64,000 nt of DNA from Porites lobata (Eukaryota > Cnidaria > Anthozoa > Scleractinia > Poritidae): assembly GCA_942486035.1 (NCBI GenBank), contig CALNXK010000070.1:227001-291000 (forward strand). Direction: 5' to 3'. Each line of letters begins with the position of its first letter. The stretch's first letter is position 1. The notes beneath the pieces are model-generated. The model was not told the DNA's origin, ran no database searches, and saw only the letters and a list, made by a program, of their open reading frames with translations. Made by a program: the position numbers and the translations under genes. This document shows positions 44,285-56,262 of the stretch, piece by piece.

Positions 44285-44412
44285 AGAGCGGTTTTCACTT
44301 GACTGTCGAAAGGGATTGGTTTTGGTTTTGGTTTTGGTTTTACTACGCCCTTTGGTTGGCTAGTGTATTTACTTTGGTTTTGGTTTTACGACAGTCAAGT
44401 GAAAACCGCTCT
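44285..44412. mobile_element. MITE with AGAGCGGTTTTCACTTGACTGTCG ends
   Basis: AGAGCGGTTTTCACTTGACT and AGTCAAGTGAAAACCGCTCT are perfect inverted ends of a 128-bp element. Inside is a GGTTTT microsatellite (44318-44341). It is non-coding. Confidence 0.85.
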
Positions 44413-45637
44413 AAGCAAAAGCACAAGAATAACGAACTTGTCCGTTTTTCTTACGCTTATGTCGACCCAGTTATCACTTGCTTACACATGCGCTTGTCCT
44501 TATGCGCTAGTGAAAACCAGGCTTTATGCAATGCGTCACTTTAGAATCGAGAGGAAACTGGGTCGGGTACACTTTCGCAAAGACTTCTGGGATTGATAGT
44601 AGGGACGGAGGAAAAAATTGGCCAATAGATGACCGACGCGTCCACGGTAACGAACCCAGAAGTAATTGCGGGCTGAGCGTTGGCCTGACAAATTGATCAA
44701 ATACTGTACTCGGAGTAGTAAATCGACGTAAATCGGTAACAATCAAATGATTTCTATCTGTTGATACGGAAATCGGTGACGAGTTTCATGGGACGAGTTT
44801 CAGGGAACCACCCGTGATCAGGGGCTGTGGATACATTAAGCTACGCGCAAACGGACGCAACATTGTTGGCAGTTGTTGCGTTCGTGTGCACGTTGCTTTC
44901 CGTGGAAAACTACGGCTAACTGAAGGCGTGGAAAGACTTATCCATGTTTAAGGCGGTAATGAAAACAACTCACTAATAAAAATAGTATTTATTCTCTTTG
45001 GGCCCGTAGATTCAGTGCGTGCCAATGCATATCGCGTATACTGTACAATAAATATTTAGCGTCCTCAAAGATTAAACTGTATTCCTATAAACCCTGAGAA
45101 TCATATTCATTTTAGCTGAGAATGAAACGTCAACAATGGCTCTTTAAAACCTCTGCGCAAATATGAAAAGTAATTTTAAAGCAATTGCTCGCTCTGCATG
45201 GACAAAGAACAAACTTTAAAACTGTAAACCTTTGGTAGACCTCAACGCGTTCCTCTTCCCAGGTCTTTAAAAAGGATAACCCAGCAATTAATATAAAGAG
45301 GTAAGTGAAAAGTTTTCTTGCATGCAGACGTTCCTCAGTTCCTTAGCCTCGTTCCTATTCATTCATGTGACGTCACCCGTTCACCGCGGTCGAACGACAG
45401 AACTTTGCAAAAGCTAAGCAAAATACTTCAAACTTTTGTATCAATGATACGAATTTCATCCATTATGGATTTCAATGTAACATTCAACCAGCAGGAAAAC
45501 CTCTGCTCCTTGTTATATTTAATCGCCGATGGTGTATTGTTCCTTTGTGCGTTCTTCTGGGCGATGTTTTCGACCGCTAGTGCATCCAAGCCAGTCCTTC
45601 TCGGCTGTGATAAATAACCATTTGCAATTTACACTGA

Positions 45638-48600
45638 CTAGAACAACTTGAGACTTGGTCTGTAGTGGAGCAATAGAGGGCAACCCTAGAAAGAAGAAAA
45701 ACAGTTATCGCACTTCACATCTACCTAGACCCAATTAGTACACCGAAAATTGGCACGTGCTTACAAAGCCGAACGGCGGAAAAAGTTATTTCACACAAAC
45801 ACTAAAATGAGCATTTGTTACTATGAATGGTCATACCTTAAATCTCCATCGTGTAACGCAAATGAATTTAAGCGTGTGGTCCTTGCCAAGGATCTCATCA
45901 TTACAAAGAATATCCACCTAAAAACAAACCCGAACAAGATTAACGAAGTCCCTATGTAACAAAAAGACAGTATCATTCTAAGCTTTGCAGCGACAAAGAG
46001 AAATCAGCACCTTAAGTGGCACTTAGAAAGCAGTTTGGAAAAAAATTAGAGTTTTGTCAAAGAGTAATTGACCATGCACTGAAACCATTACGATTGTTTT
46101 GAGTACGATGAAAGACGAGGAGAGGCAATGGTGCCATGAGATAAACCCTCCAAGAAGTCACTTGAGGACCTTTTCTTGGTTCGCAGGAGTTTTACTTGTT
46201 GGTGGAAAAGAAAAGCACTTGCTGATCAGTGATTTTAATAATCATTTGGCAAGGAATCTAAATAACGTCTGAGGAGCGACTGCAGAAATGCCACACTGAT
46301 GAAGTGACACTATCCAAATCTGGGTAGTGCTTCTGATTGGCTGACCAAATTTCCCTCGCAGCACGACCAATCAGAAACACTACTAAGATCTGGGTAGTGA
46401 CACGTCATCAGCATGGAATTTCTGGGCTCCTTCCTCAGAAGTCATTTTGCGGGGAAACCATTGCTGGCGTAGCGAAATGTCGGTCGTTTTCTCAATTTAG
46501 TCGCAGATACCTTGGAAAAATCACTGTTCACAAATCTATACTAACTTGAACCCAACGAAGATAACAAAGCAATCCATCACTTACATCTTTGTGGTCTTTA
46601 AGGCTCAACTTCTTAGCAAGGAATTTTTTAAGATGTAACACAGTCGCTTGAGATGATAATCTTAGGTATTTCCGTGTTAATGGCTGCGGAAAACAATCAA
46701 CACGAGAGTCAATGAGTTATAAACGTACTGAAATGTTTATGCTCCCTTAGCTGTCCTAGATGATGTCTAAAAGTCCCAGTTTTACTAGGAATCTCGTAAT
46801 CCTACACCGCGGTCTTTTTTTATCCACTCTAAGGATCGAATCAATGAAAAAAGGTCTTAACTGAATACAGCTTTAATTCGAGCTTTGGTACCTCCTGGAA
46901 TTTAGTTAAAATATATGAATGAAAGTTAAATGTCTTACCTTTAGTGCATATTTTCCATTGGCCCTATGAAGAAATACAGAGAGAATGATATTTCAGAAAA
47001 TAGTGATGCTTTTCCAGTTTTAGCCAGCTGTTCAAAAAGTACGATGTAAAAGGCAGAAAACTACCAATATGAGGGTCCACAATAGGTCTTTTGGGATGCG
47101 GGATTTGCTTTATTTGAATAATTTGAAGGCCGTGTTTCAGGTAGCCTACGAAAACATCCGTTTCTCCACGCTCTTCGCCGCTGGGGACGTTTCGTTCCTC
47201 CGCGCGAAACGTCCCAGCGGATCCGATCCGATCCGTTATCCGCGCGAATTCTGGGAGAGAGCGGGCGACAGAACGTTCTCAGTGTATATCTCTTGGTGAC
47301 GTCACAGCTCATGGTAGAGTCCAGGAATGACCGAGCCGAAAACGCCTGGGAACTAGGCTGCCAGCGGCGAAGAGCGCGGAGAAACGGATGTTTTCGCAGG
47401 CTAGGTTTCAGGATTTGAAAGCAAATAAAAATTGGGCGCGAGATTCGGGATTGAAAGTCTTCACGGGATGCGGGATGCGGGATGCCCAAAATAACCATTA
47501 GGGATTACGGGATTGAGCGAAAATGTTGGGCAGGATGACGGGATTGAATTTTAAGAATCCTCCTGAAATAATAAAAATAATAACAACAATAATAATAATA
47601 GTAATAATAATAATTATTATTATTATTCGTCAAAAGATTAAAATATACATCTTCTGTTACAAGTGTATTTAATTAAGAAATTTTACATCTAGTAAGAAGT
47701 ATAAAAAGGTGAAAAGTAAGAATTAAAATCCAGTATATTACCTAGCTAATTCGTATCTAAAAACTAAACGGTTAATAACGCATAGTGTTAATCATAGGTT
47801 TATAACAAGTTTCTTTCCTAAGATGGTACCTAGACGGTTTGACAAGGGGCATTATAGATAAGAGTGGATGTCCTGCAGAGTTTGGAACTTTTCCAAAAAT
47901 TTTGCGATTTCGCCTCTCTAAGAAATCATATACACTTACACGCTTAGACATGTATTTCCTTTTAAAACAGCGGACCAAGAAACACTGCATAAGTGTAAGA
48001 TCGGTATCGGAAGCAGCGTAGACGAATAATGCATAATTATTGTTAGGTAAGACTAATGTATTAAAGAGAAGTCTATTTCTGACTGATTGTACCCCTCTTT
48101 GCGCAGCCTTCTAAGGATAAGTAGGGATTTGTTAGCTTTAATAAGCTTGTTCTCGAGGACCCTCCAATATTGATTTGGATTACGTTCGTACTTCAAGAGC
48201 AGAAAAATTGTAAAGAAAAAACGCACCGGTAACATTCCATGCAGATTGCCACTTGCTCGTCTCCACGGTGATAGTCTTGATTCTCCTCCTCTTTCTCGTT
48301 TGACGTGTTTGATGATGATGGTGAGGTATTGTTAGCTGTTTAAAATCGAGTTACACAAATAACGTTAACCCTTTAAGTGCCGATATCTGCATACGAATTC
48401 TCCTCACTGATCTCTGTGCATTTCTTCACAGAATCAGTTGAGAGAATTCGATAAAAGATTAGAGCATTTCTCCCTTCGTGATCATTTATTTGAGGATAAA
48501 AAGCGACGCTCTTAAAACATGACGTTTCGGCGACGACATGTCACCACTATAAAATGGAAATGAATGAGACTATGAAACGATATCTGATATAGGAAACGAA

Positions 48601-51600
48601 GGTGTGAAACACAACATTGAATTTGAAGAATAAAAGAATGAAAAGTGAAAAGTGTTGCTGAAATGGATTCGGTATGAGTGTTTAAGATTGGTCTCTTTTC
48701 CTTACAACAACATCTCATAAATAAGGCACTCAAATTTTCCTAGGCATTTCTTAAAATGTTCTCGGGGATTAGTTGGCTCTTGTTGGTGTTTTTGTTGCAT
48801 TTGTTTGCCAATTACAGAGTATCTGTGCTCGTCAATGAGTAGATGGAGGTGACGGCTCGTGTCTCTTTCATTTGCATTTGATAATGGTGACATGTCGTCG
48901 CCGAAACGTCATGTTTTAATAGCGTCTTTCGTGATCATTTTATTAATTCTCATGACCTTTTCTCTTGACTAGTGTATTGATGTTGTTGGGAGAAAATTGA
49001 TGTTGGTCACTCTTGGGACTTAAGGTGATGTTACACGAGACGATTCTCAAAAACCATTTTTAGCGCAGCAAAGGGTTGCAACACTTTTGCGACATTGTTT
49101 TGAATAGCTACAACATTGTTCAAACATTGCAACGCTGTGTTGCTCTAAAAATCGTCGTTGCAAATCGTACCGTGTAACATGACCTTTAAAGGGTTTAAAA
49201 GCAGTTTTCAACGTTACAGCGGTTAATAAAAGTGATGTTACACGGAACGATCCTCAACGACGATTTTTAGCGCAACACAGCATTACAACATTGTTGCGAC
49301 GTAGTTTCGAACAGTTGCAACATTGTTCCAACACTGCAAGGCAGTGTTGCGCTAAAAATCGTCACTGCAAATCGTCTTGTCTAACATCACCTTAAGTCAA
49401 CCAAACTTCGAGCATTTCTCATGATTTCTAGCACAAAGACAAGAGCATGTTTGTGAAAATGGCTCAGAACTCATGAATAGTAAAACTGCTGTTTCTCTTT
49501 AAACTCCGAAGGAAAAAAATAAAAAAAGAGCCCATTGCAAAAAAAAGAAGCATTTTCTGGCTGTGAGGATTACTTTGAAAGTCGGAGGAAATGAGGCAAA
49601 TCTTTCTGCCCGGTCCCCAAGTGTTAAAAGGAGGGCCCCGGTCGTTCAAAAAGCACCGAAAGAAGTTAAACACCTGTTCGATTCCCTAGAAGTAAAAGGG
49701 GTTCAGTGATGCTATGGTAACCCCAGTGGGGATACTCAACAAAATTTTATACCTGGAGACTCCTCCCCGAGGTCCAAACCCTTACCCTTTTATGTACCAT
49801 TTCTGGCAGATAAGGTACCCCTTTCGTATATCTTCTGTTGTACCCCTTTTACATATCTAGTTTACAACTTTGTATCCCTTTTAACTACCGTCAATACACT
49901 GCCTTTTAAATATGAACAAAACACAAAAGCGGGAAAAATTTTTCGGCTTTTTTCACAGCCTTAAAAACCTTCTGTTAGCCCTTAAGGTCCTTTTACATAC
50001 TGAAATGTTAGATTTCCCTACACTTTCAAATACTACCTAAAGCCTGAGAAAGGTACCCCTTTCGGGCGCCCCCTCCCCCTCCTCCCTGCCCCGGGATCGT
50101 AGCGAGATCTTATCTAATTGATAACAAATCTAAACACTTGGAAAGAAAAAAGAGATGTTAACTTTTCGCGATGTTAACCTTGATAAAAAAAAGAGAAAAA
50201 CTCGTAGGAATGGCGTTCACAAGTCGCAACTTTTAAAAGTGATCTTAAGTGTGTGTCAGCTTCAACGTTAAGTATAGTAAGACAAACATTTACATTTGTA
50301 CACGACAGAGACGGCGAGCATCACAGTAGTTTTTTGTCAATGTGACTAATTGCAGTGGGTAACACATCCACACTGCACTGATAACCACCTTGTAATTCTA
50401 AGTCATAACCTTTCATCGGCGACGAATGCTGTGCTCATACAAGCAGAAAAATAACAGACTGCTCACAGTTCATAACTTACGCAGTGTAGTGTCAACAAAT
50501 GATTTATCCAAGGGAAGATTTGGTTGGGGAGGGGTGGGGGGGGGGGGGGTAGGTTGCCCTGCAAGTAAGCCCTACATTTGGGAATTGTGAGTGGCTAGTA
50601 TGCGTGGTAGGCGCCGAAAGGGGTGCCACGCAGGCAAGAGAGAATTGACCCAGGCTAGTAAGTGGTGAACGGTCCTACAGGCTACAGAGAGACGTCCGTT
50701 ACTTTCCAAGGGACCTAATATATGAAATGTAACTTACCGATCGTTTTCGTTGAATTCATGGCATTGAAGGCGTTTTGTTGTTCTCCTGTGCGGTACATAA
50801 ACATGGCTACTTCAAATTCTTTCTGCCTTTGAAGTTCACCTACCGAGCGAACACATTAACAAAAGAATGAGTCGATGAAATTAGTGAACACAGCGTTGTT
50901 TTCGCCATTCTAAATACTGATCCCGCACTCAGCTTTGCTCTCATATGTCATTACATTCAGAAGAATATTAAATAAAGTCCGGAAGTCTTTGATTTTTGTA
51001 AAAAATTTTAAAACTCGCGACGTGTTGTAAGCTCGGCTTGGCAAACAAACTCTGTTGCTCAAGGACGTCATAATGATATTAACTACATTGTTCAGACATC
51101 TTCTAGGTATCAGTGTTTTCTAAATTAACAGTCCTCAGTTCTGTCAATTTGAAAGAGAAAAATTGTTTGAGTACAAGATCACAGATTATAGAACTCGCGA
51201 GTTCTTTCGTTTCGCGGAAAAAATACAGGATGACATTGAATAACTGTATGCTGTCGCCGGATGCAAGGGTCGCCCAAAAGACCACTTTGTTCGCCCTGTA
51301 GTTTGCCTTCAAGTAAGGACATCTGTATTAAGGTTGCACTGGTTTCATAAATACATTTTGGGTAAAAAATAGCAAATTGATCTTAGTTCTGTCTTTTTCT
51401 ACCTTGATTTAAGCTTTGAGCAAGGTAAACTAAATATTAACTTTAACTTGATTTTTCAATCCCCATGATAAGTCCTGTACGACCCCCGTTAGTATTATTA
51501 CAAAGATCAATTGAACTGATGCTTCTCAAGGCTTGTTTCTTGAAGTTACATGACGATAATTTAACTGCTGTTTGACCAAAAACATAGCCTGCGTGGGAGG

Positions 51601-54600
51601 CAAAAGAAAGAGAGGAAGAGCGTGAGAAAAACCGTCAAAATGGAAAAGGGAGACGGATTCCTTTTCTTCCCTTCCAAACGTCCTTCCTTTTGTCTAGTCT
51701 ACTTTGCAGGCGTCAAAAGGGGGACCTTTTCTCCAGCCTCCTCTCCCCTTCTTTCACGTATACCTGCCACGTAGGCGACTTCTTTCCAACCTCTTTCTTA
51801 GGGTCCTCTCCTACCCCTCCCTGCGTAAAGTTGATATCTTTTCCCCCTCTCCCCAACCATGACATCTCTGTCGAAGACTAATATAACTCTGCCAAAATAA
51901 CCTATAGGAAGCTTTTGTCTTCAGCCCAGACATAAAAGTTTATCTTAAGAGGTCAATTCCTTTACTCTACCGATCTTAATGTTAAATTTAAGGCTATTAT
52001 GAGGAGAAATAAGATGCAAATTCCTATTAGAAGTTAAAGGATTACGGTCTTAAATCATGGCCGGCACAATGACTCTTAAAAAATCCGCCCAAAACCTGTT
52101 TTGGAAATCATTTCTTTGAAGGCAACGGGGAAGAAAATTAAAATAAAGGAATTGAGCAAAACTTTCCTGAGGTACTTCAACTAATGTTTAGTTTAAGATA
52201 GGTGGATGACGTGAAAGTTAAATTGTTGCTAGATTGTCAAAAAGTAGTATAGATTCTTCATAGCGAGTTTTAAGTGACTCTATAAAGAGAGCACAAAGGA
52301 GATATAATTTTCTAAATACTAAGCTCCTCATAAAGCACACTATATATTATAGTTGGCTAAATATGGTAGTGCCCGCGGGGGCAAATTTACATGTACAATG
52401 TACAATGTTATAAAAATCCTTTTCGATCCACAATGACAGCTCGTAAAGGGAACATTTATACTGGTTTCATTCGCAGTGCGCTGAGAACATATAAGAAAGT
52501 ATGGCTTTCAAAAATCACTTTAAATTGGGAGTTCGTTTTCCTTCCAAGGCGTGCAAATTTGTCTGTTGGCAATTGCTTTTGCAGCGAACGGTTCAAATGA
52601 CCCCTCAAGGCAATATTAAAAGAAATGATTTTAGACTCCTACCGGCACTGTGCAATAGACAGAGTTACGAACAGTACGAAGGTTGTTTTCAACTGCTGAG
52701 TCTACAGTAAAATTCTAAAATTCTAAAACGGGACTATGAAATGAAATGAAATGAAAGACACCAAGCTTTACTTAAAGTCTGCAGACGAAATTAGAAGGCA
52801 TGAACATTGTTATATCATTCGATCAGATTAGTACTTAACTTTCTCCTTAAAATGGCGAGCAAATCAATAGAGAAAGTGATCATACACTGTTAAACTTGCA
52901 CATCTCCCAAACCAAGAAAAGCCTAAGAGTCTTTACGAAACTTCCAGGGTCTTATGCCATTTCGAAAACTGAGCAGGCATTTTGCGGCGCTTATAGATTA
53001 AAATCTCAACAGCCCCCAGGATAATCTCTAAGAAAAATTCAAGTCTTCCACTCGAGAAAGACGGATGTCTCCCCGAGAAAAAAAATGGATTCACAGCAAT
53101 TTTCTACATCAAGTTGATTCGGAGAAAGTTCTAACTGAGAACAACACTTAAAACATAGAGATTTAAGTCGAAAATAGTTCATGTTCGTGTTTTGGTAATC
53201 ATCCGAGTTTCGTGTTGGTAAAGTCCTAAAGGACTAGCGAGATTCTATGCCACTATGCCACCAAATACTCCTCGGATATGTTTTGTATCAGAGATATTAA
53301 ATCATCACTTCAAGTACACGTGTAAATGAAATTAGGAACGTCTGGAACAAAACGGAAAACCCCCGCGGTAAGCCCAAACCGCAGGAAAACTGTTTATATG
53401 CCTTTGACCACTGATGTTGCGATTATCGCCTTTGAAACGCATGAACGAGCAACATAACAACCTTGCTGCAACACATATTCTTTTGATTCCTTTATGCGCT
53501 ATTGCAGCTACACCTATTGAAGTATTGTTATCAGTATTAGCCTATACTGCGATAACGAGTTTAATAGCCAGGGGCAAAAATCTATAAATATCATTAAACT
53601 TTCAAGAAGGTGATAGCTGGAGGAACTTTGTTGTCACAACGTTGAACACGCGCCTCGAAGACGAATTTCTATGTTTACGTTTTGATACAGCAAGGGCCCT
53701 ATGATCATTTCGCCTCTCCTGGTAAAACATTAACGTCAAGTGAATTGTTGAGAGCTGTTTTTGTTAAATTAAATAGCGTGTCCAGTGGTACCGCATGGTT
53801 AAGCATTATTCTTCGACGCAACAAAGAGGAAATTACTGCAAATGAGACTCTAGAGCTTATGTTGCATTAAGAAAAATAAAATATATAAAGGATGACGAAA
53901 GATTTGCTTCAAAATATCAAGCCAGCGGAACCCTTTGAAGTAGACCCGACACCTTTTTGGTCTCAGTATATTCCCCAAGTAATTTTTACTACCTTCTTTT
54001 ATCGGCCATGCATTAATGAGTACACTTACGCTCTTGTAATCCTGGTACCAGTTTGTATACAATTTCCTGCATTGTACGATCGGAACTGCAAGATATTAAA
54101 CAATATTTCTATGAATTCAGAACGAAGGGAGCCCATCACGTTTTTCAAGAAAAAATCCCACGCAGTTTAAATTTCAAAAGCCGGTCTACTTAAGAATGAA
54201 AATAAATAAATAGATAAATAATTAAGATGGCACTAATAGCTAATAATGAGAGGTGAAACAACACAAATAATCATGTAGAATCAGTTGTTTATGAAACGCT
54301 TAAATTTCACTTAAATTCGCTTAGTGGACTGGAATATCATTGTCTTGACCAGAATAATCTATCACATGATTTTCTCTCAAACGTTAATAAGGCAAAATAC
54401 CATTGTTTGTATCTAAAACTCGTAGTTGACTTTGTGCTATACCTCTAGTCTATGATAACGGCAATTGTGGGTTTAACCTGTTAAAAGTAGAAAGGTGTTT
54501 TCATGATTTGCTTACAAAAGGTAAATTTTACAGCAATACAACGCAGATTGTTTATAGTTGGAGCCGTGACATTTGTATAAAGGTTGTCTGGAATTATTTT

Positions 54601-56262
54601 AAACAAAAGAGCAGCCTTGGGCAGGAGGAAGTTTAGTAATCTACTTAAGATTTGGCAAGAACGTCATTCGGAGGATTTGGGGTAGAATTATCCCACAGCA
54701 AACTTGGAACCGATGTAATCATTCCTATTCGTTTGCGCCGAGGGTCAATCTCCATAAAAAACTAATCAATTTTAAATTCATTTAAAATAATTATCAAGTA
54801 AAGAAACGGTTATAAAATCACGAAAATGTATTGATTTTGAAATCGCTGAGTTCTAAGCTATTAGTGTCTATCTAGGGCAATGAAAGTCTATCCCACGCAC
54901 ATCGAACATTTTTCTTATATTAGCTGTATTTCGCCCACATTAAATGTTGCATGTTGTTACACTCGTTTGAAGCACGATAAGTGTCTGCTACTTCATAAAC
55001 ATCTCACCTGATATAGTTCATGGGGTAGCTGTGATGAATGACTATTTTACAGGTTGGGCAGACATTGTCTTCTTGCAAGCGCTTGACAATGCAGCTTCTA
55101 CAAACTATGAACAAACCAAAGCACAAACAAGCCCAATAAACATCACTTCGCCAAAGCATATACACTGTTATATCATGAATCATGAAATGTAATAGTTTCA
55201 GCAGTTCATATGATGTAAGTCTTAAAGGGCAAGAGTGATTCCGTAAGCTTTCCTCGCTTCCTTGATCGCGGGTTATGTCGTTCTTTGAGAAAGTGCTGGT
55301 TTTAAATACAAATTAACTCAAGCACGAAGCCGCTTCTCTAAGACAATTTTAACAAGGCGATTTTAGACGGCTTCGGGAGATGAAGATGAGAGAGGTCTAC
55401 GGAACGGACTACGCCTCACTCACTGGGGTATATTTTTAGCATCAAACTTGTACGAGAGAGTAAATTTAAAGTATCCCCGATCAAACAACTGCAACTATGT
55501 AGTTATAATGCATCTGTTGTCAAGCTCATTGCCTGCTGGATTTTGACTCACGTCGTTTGCGCTAAAAGATCTGTACACACACCGTCTGTGTTTAAAACCT
55601 CGGGTTAAACCGCGGAACGCTGAGAAGCCTCTGGTTACCGCACGTAGTGTACCCGACAATTTCTTGGCGATCAACCCCAGTAGACAATGAAATAAAACTA
55701 AACAGTAAAATGCCAAATTCACTGCGCAAACGAAAAATCAAACAATGGTGTTTGTAGAGATCTTGAGCACTCCGTACCAAGACCGGCGAACAGAATGGGA
55801 GATAGAATATGTGAGGTTTCCTTTCTGCCGCTTTGATAAATAAAGCATAACCGGCATTTGCAGGAAAGTTATAACACACATTCAAGGAGACTGTTGACGG
55901 GGAAAATTTTAAATCTTTAAAGGCCTTTGTATAAAACTCAAAAGCATTATCAACACTATAAGCATGAATATAACATGGGGAGCTCTCTAAAACTCTTGCG
56001 GACCGATCTCACTGGTTCTTCTACCTAAACGCATCGCCCAGTGGTAAACTATTGGCGCTGAAACACCAGAAGATGGCGTAAACACTAATCAAAGGAAAAA
56101 GGCTGATTTATGCGGTAATCTGAACAGAGAAACACCACTGAAGGTCGCATACTCACACGTGTGTAGACACTCCGTAATGGTCGTAGCATCAATCAGGTAG
56201 CCATCACATATGCCGCAAGTGATGAAGGTATTGAGCTCCCTTAACTTTACTGTTTGATACAT
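45638..56262 (-). CDS. PCGF3: Polycomb group RING finger protein 3/5 (PCGF3/5)
   Basis: Nine coding exons on the minus strand: 56262-56157, 55104-55008, 54085-54030, 50839-50738, 48335-48227, 46963-46939, 46683-46585, 45917-45837 and 45685-45638. They total 723 nt, 240 aa (human PCGF3 has 242). The RING ligands are C16, C19, C32, H34, C37, C40, C51 and C54; GYLIDATTITECLHTFCRSC and CPTCKIVIHHSYP are close to human PCGF3. DRTMQEIVYKLVPGLQE, an acidic/Asn-Ser linker, and DYHRGDEQVAICMEC follow. The C-terminal RAWUL fold includes SSQATVLHLKKFLAKKL, LCNDEILGKDHTLKF, VTRWRFK and PLLLHYRP. The KDHTLKF..VTRWRFK motif is diagnostic of the PCGF3/5 class, the invertebrate pre-duplication form. These subunits nucleate PRC1.3/1.5 with RING1A/B in the nucleus. 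Exon 6 is only 25 nt. Introns hold a LINE fragment and many MITEs. Confidence 0.95.
46290..46470. repeat. CTTCTGATTGG MITE, PCGF3/5 intron 7
   Basis: CTGGGTAGTGCTTCTGATTG faces CCAATCAGAAACACTACTAA, followed by CGTCATCAGCATGGAATTTC and GCGGGGAAACCA. It is a copy of the family at 20465-20600 and 35685-35860. Confidence 0.7.
47142..47403. mobile_element. Foldback element, TAGCCTGC family, PCGF3/5 intron 5
   Basis: A 262-bp element starting TAGCCTACGAAAACATCCGT and ending ACGGATGTTTTCGCAGGCTA. Inside, GGGACGTTTCG and CGAAACGTCCC form a second hairpin. Flanking repeats agree at 8 of 9 positions: TGTTTCAGG at 47133-47141 and GGTTTCAGG at 47404-47412. Confidence 0.85.
47567..48180 (-). mobile_element. 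CR1/L2-like LINE fragment, copy 2
   Basis: On the minus strand, KANKSLLILRRLRKEGYNQS runs into LVLPNNNYALFVYAASDTDL and RKIFGKVPNSAGHPLLSIMP after a frameshift near 48055. This is the reverse transcriptase thumb and C terminus of the LINE family seen at 11018-11616. It ends in an AAT/ATT microsatellite (about 47570-47628). It is 5'-truncated and broken, and lies within about 50 bp of PCGF3/5 exon 5. Confidence 0.75.
49024..49392. mobile_element. Two palindromic GGTGATGTTACACG MITEs
   Basis: Copies at 49024-49185 and 49230-49392 in PCGF3/5 intron 4, 44 bp apart. Both have the arm/inverse-arm layout of the cluster at 41181-42010. The first follows TTAA and the second ends at TTAAG. Confidence 0.8.
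49711..50075. repeat. Repeat with TACCCCTTTC units
   Basis: Shares GATACTCAACAAAATTTT, ACCATTTYTGGCAGA and TACCCCTTTCRTATA motifs, in the same order, with 59510-59965. It is a degraded dispersed repeat in PCGF3/5 intron 4. Confidence 0.65.
50880..54029. other. PCGF3/5 intron 3, no further exon seen
   Basis: AT-rich intronic sequence. No transposon ends were recognised apart from a TAGCCTGCGTGGGAGG motif at about 51588 that may be one end of a foldback element. Short open frames at 52391-52710 and 53682-53870 have no recognisable domain. Confidence 0.45.
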
